Source of the DNA: Ciona intestinalis
Taxonomy: Eukaryota > Chordata > Ascidiacea > Phlebobranchia > Cionidae
DNA length: 64,000 nt
Assembly: GCF_000224145.3 (NCBI RefSeq)
Contig: NW_004190397.2
Span: forward strand, 539,196 to 603,195
Direction of reading: 5' to 3'
The translations under genes and the position numbers were made by a program. The notes under the pieces were generated by a model. That model saw only the letters and a program-made list of their open reading frames with translations, did no database searches and had not been told where the DNA came from. Below are positions 56,812 to 64,000 of the stretch, piece by piece. Position 1 is the first letter of the stretch; each line of letters opens with the position of its first letter.

Positions 56812-58189
56812 GAGTTGATGTGTCGCTGTCATAACGTTTACTCCAAACGTCATAATAGGACTGCGATTCTTCAGTAGTCTGACAGAAAACAGCACTCTTC
56901 ACAGCTTCTAGAGCAGTTTCTATCTCAGTGTTTGACATAATTTACAGAATTCGCTGTTTTCAGTTGTATATCTGTGACAGAAGAACCTTCAAGATAGAGA
57001 CCGATGCAATTAAGCCTAAATATATATATCTTTTAAAAGAAAAACTCTCTGAAAAATTTTGTTAGCCTTGATTTTTTCTGTTAATTTTCGTAGCACTAGA
57101 TCCATACTGTTCCTCCTTAACTAAGATTCATGCACCTCTATGAGCACCAGTTCAGGGTCAGGTTTGCGGGATTTTTTACAGTTTAGTTAATCATTAAGCT
57201 AGAAACTTCATGATCACTTTATCGCCTTGACGTTCAGACCTCGCTTTCTGTTTAAATAAAGCATGCAGAGTACATTGAATAAATAGTGATGCCCACTAAA
57301 TAGTGATGCAAACGTGTGTAAGTTTTATTTTATGTGGGTAAGGTTCCGCAGCATAGCATGGGTCCTAGAATTTATGCCACGATTGGCCCATTACCAAACG
57401 TCTGTAAGTACCGTACTGTTCTATATTGTGCTATTAGAATATACAAAAAGGTTTAATAAAAATAACTTCACCAAGACAGTTAAATATCATCTCCAATTTG
57501 CACGACGAAAGACAACAATGCTAACCGCTGTACCATCGACGCTGATGTGCAGCCGCGGTATCGAAAGCTGTTGTACATACACCCACACCGTTACAGGATT
57601 AGTATTATTTACAGATACATAAAGCGTGTGTAGTTAGCACTAATCAAAAATCACCCAAAATATTAACTCACAAAGTAACATACTTGGTAACTCGTAAGCT
57701 GACACGAGGTGTATGAAACAGAACATAAGTGTTATAACGACTGTTTTCCAGCCACGTGAGGATAAAGTAAGTTACATTAATTAAATATTATGCTCCTTAA
57801 CACAAACTATCACCCTAATTTATGTATAAACACCAAACCTTATGGTCGAATTTACGTTAAAATCGACTTATATTAGTTTAGGTCGGGGTAAGATGAGACA
57901 TTTCATTCTCTTGTACCATTCGGTAGTAAACAAAGGATATTTACAGAACTATACAACCGTAGCCTCAAGACTTTAAAGAGCCTTCTTAATTGTTTAAAGC
58001 ACGACCAGGAAATTTAAATGTGCTTGTCATGCCAATTATACAAAGCGGGTGCGATCAAAAACGTGTCTTCATCAACGTCTGACGTCACGAACGAGTCCTC
58101 TGACGTCATTGATGACAGCCGAAGACTCCTTATAGCTGCGTGTCAATTGCAATGTTCCCCTATGTCAACCTGGCAGGAAGGGCACCATG
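56812..58189. repeat. Right copy of the duplicated segment
   Basis: It starts just after the gap inside METTL27 exon 1 (GAGTTGATGTGTCGCTGTCA, as at 55249) and merges into the complete CTR1 last exon. The exon piece 56812-56938 is therefore not a third methyltransferase gene. Confidence 0.88.
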
Positions 58190-61100
58190 AGAATAGAAAA
58201 TAGCCGACTGCTGAACCAATGGAAATAGAAATAGCCAGCCAGACGTTAAAGGTCATGAAAATCAACATCAGAAGTAACCCTGAAGTAGTTTGAACGAGTT
58301 GTAGAAGGCTTTGGAGTAAATGCCAACAGTTGAACATGGACGAACTGTGGAACCAAAAATTAGATAAAAAAAGACATTTAATACAACACGCGTAAGCAAA
58401 TATATGCAGAAATTTTGTCAGCGCGGTAAATTCAAACCGTTCTACCGCTTCGGGTGGTTTTGATTCGCAGTTATTCGTTTTTTTTTCTGATATAGAATAG
58501 CTAAGATTGGGAGACTTTAATTTAAAGGTTTATTTATCGTTTATGTCCCATTGTGGTATTTTAAAGTTTTATATGCAAAATAATAATTATATACTTACAG
58601 AATCCCTTTGTTTCTGGAGAACGAAACTTCTGATCCTTTTTCATTTCTCTGGTAGTATCGCTTTGGTGCCTATATACGTGGAGTATTTAAATTAAATTAT
58701 ATATAGTAGGGTGGGGGGAGATGGAACACCTTTTCATTGTATTTCTCTTGCATTTGGTAGTAAACAAAAATATATTTTTTATGGAACCATAAAACCATAT
58801 CCTTACGATCCCATAGACCGTTTTGTTAATTGTTTAAAACATTATCAGGATATTTGGATATTATGTGCTATTGGTGTCCAGTCATGTATAGTAGGGTGTG
58901 AAAAGACTGAACATCATAAGTACATAATATCTAAATATCCTGATCGTGTTTTAAACAATTAACAACGGTCTATATGGGAGTCCTGCTGAGGATACGGTTT
59001 ATAGTTCTTTTTATTTTCTTTGTTTACTACAAATTTGTACGAGAAAATAGAATGAAAAAGCGTTCTATTTATCCCCACCCTGCTATATTATTTTTATGCA
59101 GGTGAACTGGCTTACTTACAGCTTTTGTCTGTAGGTATTTTCTTAGGCTTTTTAGGCCTTCATAGAGAATAGAAAAGACAAAGACGCCGACGCAGGAACC
59201 AGCCAGTTGACCTTGGGTTACTATCAACCACTCAAAGAACAGAACATGTATTGGTAAATTGAAGTTAAAGTACATTTTCATCGTGTGTGCCATCATCTGA
59301 AATATAATATACTGTGGGGGTAAGATGAATACTGTTACCAAATATAGAAGGTAACATTTTGTAAATATATTTTTGTTAAAACGCCCTTTTAGAGTCGTGA
59401 GAATGAGGTTTTATAATTTTGTATAGTAGGATGGGAGAAGATGGGACACCTTCAGCACATGATGTCCAAATATCCTGATCGTGTTTTAAACAATTAACAA
59501 CGGTCTATGGGAGTCATAAAGTTACGGTTTTAGAATTCTTTGTATGTTCTTTGTTTACTACCAAATGGGACGAGAAAATAGAATAAAAAGGTGTCCCATC
59601 TTCCCCCGACCTACTATATATAGTATACCAAAAAGGGTGATAAAAGAGAATGCAAACATGAACCATTTTACTTCACGATATATTATACATGACTTTATAC
59701 AGCGCGGTTACGACTTGTGAATTATATACACCTTGAGGTGTATAATTTTTGTTATGCTTATGACTACAAATAAGTGTTAATGTGGAAAATAAGTGCGTTC
59801 TCATATTAGGTCCACATAATTACAGCTAAACACAATAGCAAACTGCATTCTTGTTTTATCGAGCATAGAGGAAAAATCAACGGCTGTTTTTATTGCTGTT
59901 CTGTTGTGTGAAAAGCTCAACACTATATGGGAGTATGCGTTTTAAATTAAACGGGAGTAAGAAATCTAAATTAAATATCAATCATCAAGTAAAATCACCA
60001 GACCGGTAAAAGTGCGCTCGGGACCGTTAATTAAATTCGGCAATAACAGCACCTAAAATAACCTCTTTGTTAAAGTTGTATATAAAGCTAAGGCGCAGCC
60101 GGTAGCACAAAACAAATTTATTCATTCTCGCGTGGAAGGGCGACGACAGGCGTTTCCACAAAGCGTCTTGTTTTGTAGACTTAAAGTAAGCTTTTCAGTT
60201 ACCACGCATGTAACTTTGTGTATGAACGTTTTTGGTTACTTTTTTCTCTTTTTTTTAATATATTATTATTTTTTTTATGGACAACTTGTTAGTGATCACT
60301 TAGTTGAAGCAATAAACGCTAAGTACACTAAAAACACAATGTATCTGAATCCGGGCATCAAAACCAGTAATGTGAAGTGACCCGTTACTCTAAGGTTTTT
60401 CAATGATGCCGTAAATTTTGTATTGTGGGTTGCAAGACGAGAACGAACACAAAACGTTTAGGTTTTATGACCGCAAAAAGGATAAAAATAGTTTGTCTAC
60501 GTGCTTCGGCGCACGGATTCTAAACGCGAGTTGCAATAATCCATTGCACTGCAAAGAAATAACCAACTGCGCTACGGCAATACAGACATAGATAGTAGGG
60601 TGGGAGAAGACGGGACACCTTTAGCACATAATATCCAAACATGATCGTGTTACATACAATTAATAACGGTCTCCAACAATTAATAATTCTTTGAGTATTT
60701 TATTTGCTACCAAATAGAAAGCAAAATAGAATGAAATCACTTTGGGGTAAGATGGGATATACCGTTATCACCTAAATCCCATATTTCCCAATCGTATTTT
60801 AACAATTACCAACGCAATTGCAGGAGAGCGGCTACGGTTATATAATTCTGCAAATATTTTGTATACATACCGTATAGCAGGGTGGTAGAAAACGGGATAC
60901 CTTTTTCACATAATAACAAAATCCTGATCGTGTTTTAAACAACTGACAACGGTCTATGGTGGGTGTCGTGATGATACGGCTTTTATAGTTCTTTGAATGT
61001 TTTTTGTTTATTACCAAATGGGACGAGAAAATTAAAGGAAAAGTGTACCACTATCCCCCACTCTACTATTAAGTAGAAAAATCATTTAACTAAGTTCGTG

Positions 61101-61238
61101 ATCTCTTACCATTCCGTTCATATGATTACCATGATCCATCACAGCATCATGATTCATCACAGCATGATTCATTGTACTTGCTGCCATCGTAGAGTTTTCC
61201 TCTGGCATCATGCCATGCATTGAGTTCACAACATCCAT
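58143..61238 (-). CDS. SLC31A1: High-affinity copper transporter CTR1, 4 exons
   Basis: CTR1 trimers import Cu(I) across the plasma membrane. Minus-strand exons 61238-61110, 59296-59120, 58669-58599 and 58344-58143 join to 192 residues (human 190). The N-terminal ectodomain is Met/His-rich (MHGMMPEENSTM, MNHAVMNHDAVMDHGNHMNGM-MMAHTMKMYF). TM1 is LPIHVLFFEWLIVTQGQLAGSCV, and YEGLKSLRKYL follows TM1 as in the family. TM2 carries the pore M-x3-M (MLIFM) and TM3 the G-x3-G packing motif (GSAVG). The tail ends EHCN, where vertebrates have HCH. The ATG at 61238 lies about 35 bases after TTTTTAG, a possible 5' UTR or spliced-leader acceptor. Confidence 0.95.
58701..59091. mobile_element. Two MITEs in CTR1 intron 2
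   Basis: A reverse copy (58701-58880) and a forward copy (58886-59091) almost fill the intron, leaving about 30 bases on each side. Confidence 0.7.
59424..59625 (+). mobile_element. MITE, complete
   Basis: Complete copy in CTR1 intron 1. A left-end-like scrap (TACTGTGGGGGTAAGATGAA) lies just before, at 59310-59420. Confidence 0.75.
60110..60230 (-). mobile_element. SINE 3' module, reverse, diverged
   Basis: TTCATTCTCGCGTGGAAGGG and TTACCACGCATGTAACTTTG lie in CTR1 intron 1. Confidence 0.55.
60500..60592 (-). mobile_element. tRNA-like fragment
   Basis: On the minus strand, TGCCGTAGCGCAGTTGGTTA fits box A, but no proper box B or closing acceptor stem is found. It is probably a tRNA-derived repeat head. 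Confidence 0.35.
60592..61072 (+). mobile_element. Three consecutive MITE pieces
   Basis: Forward pieces at 60592-60730, 60738-60870 and 60871-61072 (the last complete) end 38 bases before the first CTR1 exon boundary. Confidence 0.65.
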
Positions 61239-61289
61239 ATTGTATAACAGTTTTCCTTCAACGTTGACTAAAAACCAGTATTAAAAATA

Positions 61290-61405
61290 ATTGTGAGCGT
61301 CTTAGAATTGTTGTTTTGTCACTGTACCCTGATTTTTCGTTTAAAATATTTCTAAATCTTCGCTCCGGTAATCAAAGAGTCAGATAAAGTTATTAAATAT
61401 AGTAC
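61290..61405 (+). mobile_element. CTTCG-hairpin element
   Basis: GAGCGTCTTAGAATTGTTGT, then TCTTCGCTCCGGTAATCAAA and GATAAAGTTATTAAATA. The hairpin is partly decayed. It lies just upstream of the CTR1 start. Confidence 0.5.
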
Positions 61406-61443
61406 TACTGAACAAGTTAAAAAATACTTTTTAACTCACTAAA

Positions 61444-61723
61444 ACACCGTTTCTTAAACTGGGGTAAATACACCCTTTAGGGTAAATTGCTCGTATTTAG
61501 AGGGTAGACGGGACAGAAAAATATTACCAATTGTAGTATACTTTACCAGACATTGAAGAAGTCGTTGCCAAAAAGATAGGGCACTCGTAGTATTAAATAT
61601 AACGATGTAATTAGTAGTTTTCGCTTTTTAATAAATGGGCGCCATATTACATATTGGGGGTAAATCTGATAACCATCTTTGTTAAAAGGGTAAAGCATAC
61701 AAAAAAATTAAGAATCACTGCTG
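61444..61723. mobile_element. Possible hAT-like MITE
   Basis: CACCGTTTCTTAAAC at the left and TTAAGAATCACTG at the right are inverted relatives, and GGGTAAA recurs inside. No clear target duplication was found. Confidence 0.4.
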
Positions 61724-62102
61724 CTTAATCACGAACTTAGAAACGACTACAAGTTAAAAACCCTTTACCAGTCGTTGCACTGGCCTCAACTGACGCTAAC
61801 TTTCTTTCCAAAACCTGCGTTTGTCAAAATGAAGTAGGTACTACAAACAGAAAAGGACCTCTCTTGCGCACTTGGTATCGACACGCTAAAAGGCTGGCAA
61901 ATTTTTATACAAGCTTTTTAGATATATTTTTATGCAATTTACAAACAGTTCTGTTTTATATACTGATACATTTTTTTAATGAGTTTAAACTGTGGGCCTA
62001 TATGTTTTCTCTCTACCCCCAGGTTAATTGCCGACTTCTATACTTTACAGTCGAATCGTTTTCGGCATACGATTTATTGAATATAGAGTGGGATTTCTTT
62101 TT

Positions 62103-62292
62103 ATGGTAGGGTAGGGGAGATGGGACACCTTTTCATTCTATTTCCTCGTCCAATTTGGTAGTAAACAAAGAACATTCAAAGCATTATAAAACCGTATCCT
62201 CATGCCTTCCATAGCCCGTGGTAATTGTTTAAAACACGATCAGGCTACTTAGGTATTATGTTCTAAAGGTGTCTAGTCTCACCCTGCTATAT
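62103..62292 (-). mobile_element. MITE, complete
   Basis: Left end GGTAGGGTAGGGGAGATGGG; the right end is shortened to GTCTCACCCTGCTATA. Confidence 0.7.
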
Positions 62293-62565
62293 GTAATCAT
62301 TTCTTACGCATATTTAAATACCGCTAAACAGCACGAACAACTAACACCAGATTTGTTTTCGTTTCTGCACAATGCACAACTTTGAGTGTATAATGGTTTG
62401 TGCTCGATGCCCGCCAGCTGTGCCAGTTTAGGTTGGTGGTTTCATATGGCTTATTGAATGCGTTGAGTGCGCCAAGGTGTTTTGTAATTTGCTTCTTTTA
62501 TGTTTATAATTGCACTGCGTACCCAGATTCAAAATATTACCGACTACTCTGTAACGATAGATGAT

Positions 62566-62775
62566 ATATAGTAGGGTGGGGGAAGATGGGGCACCTTTAG
62601 CACATAATATCCAAATGGTCTGACCGTGTTTTAAACAATTAACAGCGGTCTGTGGGGGTCGTGAGGATATGGTTTAATAATTCGTTGAATGTTCTTCGTT
62701 TACCATCAAATGGGACGAGAAAATAGAACGAATAGAAAATAGAAAGAATGTCCCATCTTCCCCCACCCTACTGTA
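62566..62775 (+). mobile_element. MITE, complete
   Basis: Left end GTAGGGTGGGGGAAGATGGG; right end CATCTTCCCCCACCCTACTG. GAAAATAGAA is doubled inside. Confidence 0.8.
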
Positions 62776-63000
62776 GTAGTAACTTACTGTTTAGTTCTTG
62801 ATGTATGGAAGTGCTTTGCATGGTATATTAGGGTAGGGAAAGACCACTCTTAAAGCATCTTGTAAAATATTTCAAATGTAATACTAGACTGTGTCACCGT
62901 AGTTGAGCACTATGTTTCATTTAACCAGGAAATTGATCATACGCCGTGGCAAATATTTGTAATTAAAGCGCTTGGCTGTACATACGTACACATATATGTA

Positions 63001-63315
63001 TTATCTATGCTCAAGGGCAGTGACCACTGGGCTATACATGTTATATATATATATGATATTTATGGCAGTGAAAGAAATAACTATTTCATATTGCTTTAGG
63101 TGATTTCCCAGTGTTAAAGACATCGCAAAGTATGTATTTATGTCAAGTTCTGGAACAATCCATTCACGACCAGAGCCATAGAAATACCGAGTAGTCCAAC
63201 CCATTGTTACGTAAAACACAAATTGAACGGCAATTTGGTTCCAAAATAACACAGTAGGTATAGGGAAAATGTATGTTTTTCGGTAAATTACAGAAAAACT
63301 TGGGCCTAAAAACAA
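63001..63315 (-). CDS. Exon-like open frame, unrecognised
   Basis: The frame includes VLFWNQIAVQFVFYVTMGWTTRYFYGSGREWIVPELDINTYFAMSLTLGNHLK, which looks more protein-like (hydrophobic stretch, then W/Y/G-rich) than the AT-rich background. No family is recognised, and the true exon ends are unclear. It could be one exon of a gene running beyond the window, or chance. Confidence 0.25.
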   Translation of the reverse strand: MFLGPSFSVIYRKTYIFPIPTVLFWNQIAVQFVFYVTMGWTTRYFYGSGREWIVPELDINTYFAMSLTLGNHLKQYEIVISFTAINIIYIYNMYSPVVTALEHR

Positions 63316-64000
63316 ATTTAAAGGTTGAAAAATGTAAAAAACATGTGTTATTTGTTTTCTGTGTCAAAAAAAGGCAAAAATTAGAATTAGAAGCGGTTGA
63401 TTTGCGACATTTTAGTCATTTAATGGGGGTAAATTTATATGTTTTTTCAAAAAAATGTTTGGTAATGTAAATAGAAGCTGTTTTACGCCTTTCCACAAAA
63501 GGAAATCGCAAATGAAACTCAACAAGTTCGTTTAAATTCATTGCGAAAGTCACCGCTTTTGCTCTATTTTGGACCCACATAGACGGCAGTTGGACTACTC
63601 GGTGTTTATACGACTCTGTTCACGACCACGTGCTTATTTGTAAATTTTCGAAATCATAAATACTTGAAAGAAAACAGTAATACAAATACCAACTGTTCTG
63701 CAATATTTTTTTAGAATATGTCCCAAAGAATTATGGACTAGCCAACAAAATGTGTTAAACTTTACGAGACATTTTGCAAAACAACAAAGTTTGTGCGTAC
63801 TGTAACAATAAAAATACTGTGGTTTGTCCCCACACAGGAAAAGATTTAGTTTTCCTGCATGTGCAATTTGTTTATTTAAACTATATTTTATGTAGGATTG
63901 GGCTTACCATTTTTTTGTTGGGCAGAAATCGTTACGGCATCAAAGTTGGCACTAGTGAAGAATCCTCCTGTAAATAGCAGAATAGGCGGTGCTAGTGAAG

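Larger units (their letters stand above)
61239..64000. other. Right end of window, no recognised gene
   Basis: It holds a CTTCG-hairpin element (61290-61405), a possible hAT MITE (about 61444-61723), MITEs (62103-62292, 62566-62775), and an inverted duplication (63165-63205 and 63591-63630). A minus-strand open frame at 63001-63315 is exon-like but unrecognised. Confidence 0.5.

Noticed and set aside
56738-56938. A third METTL27-like gene start
   Set aside because: It repeats exon 1 of copy B base for base and begins at a gap edge. The surrounding segment is duplicated too, so a contig overlap explains it better.

Overview
The window is nuclear DNA of a tunicate, most probably Ciona of the C. 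intestinalis/robusta group. It is AT-rich and intron-rich, and the proteins are clearly chordate-type (macoilin, COG4, TMEM50, METTL27, CTR1, an SLC6 carrier, a Ly6/uPAR protein). It is crowded with one roughly 190-bp MITE whose ends read GTAGGGTGGGGGAAGATGGG, and with a tRNA-headed composite SINE. From memory these resemble the Ciona elements called Cimi-1 and Cics-1, but the names were not checked. Seven runs of N show this is a draft assembly.

Layout, left to right. 63-11881 (+): macoilin, 13 exons. 14574-16256 (+): GPI-anchored Ly6/uPAR protein with a Pro/Thr-rich stalk, 3 exons. 18671-20950 (+): COG4 in one exon. 22319-25033 (+): TMEM50, 5 exons. 26588-27559 (-) and 29123-29902 (-): C2H2 zinc-finger genes with 11 and 8 fingers; a third may begin at 30890 (+) and run into a 500-base gap. 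30677-30757 (-): tRNA-Ser(UGA). 31860-37516 (+): SLC6 transporter lacking its first three membrane helices in this assembly. 39250-40270 (+): small secreted peptide precursor with a cationic aromatic segment and an acidic tail. 41476-42050 (+): a second copy of the last two SLC6 exons. 42419-44541 (-): RING-finger protein. 46928-48412 (+): unrecognised small gene. 49075-51711 and 53426-55375 (both -): tandem METTL27-like methyltransferases. 58143-61238 (-): CTR1 copper transporter. I recognise no gene from 61239 to 64000.

Most of the genes are ordinary housekeeping genes and do not form one pathway. The parts worth a second look are: the peptide gene enclosed between two versions of the SLC6 3' end; the two methyltransferases whose last exons look gene-converted; a probable false duplication around the gap at 56762-56811; and intron repeats in macoilin that have copied the splice acceptor of a neighbouring exon. 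All splice structures were inferred by reading frame, GT-AG sites and remembered family sequences. No alignment or transcript was available.
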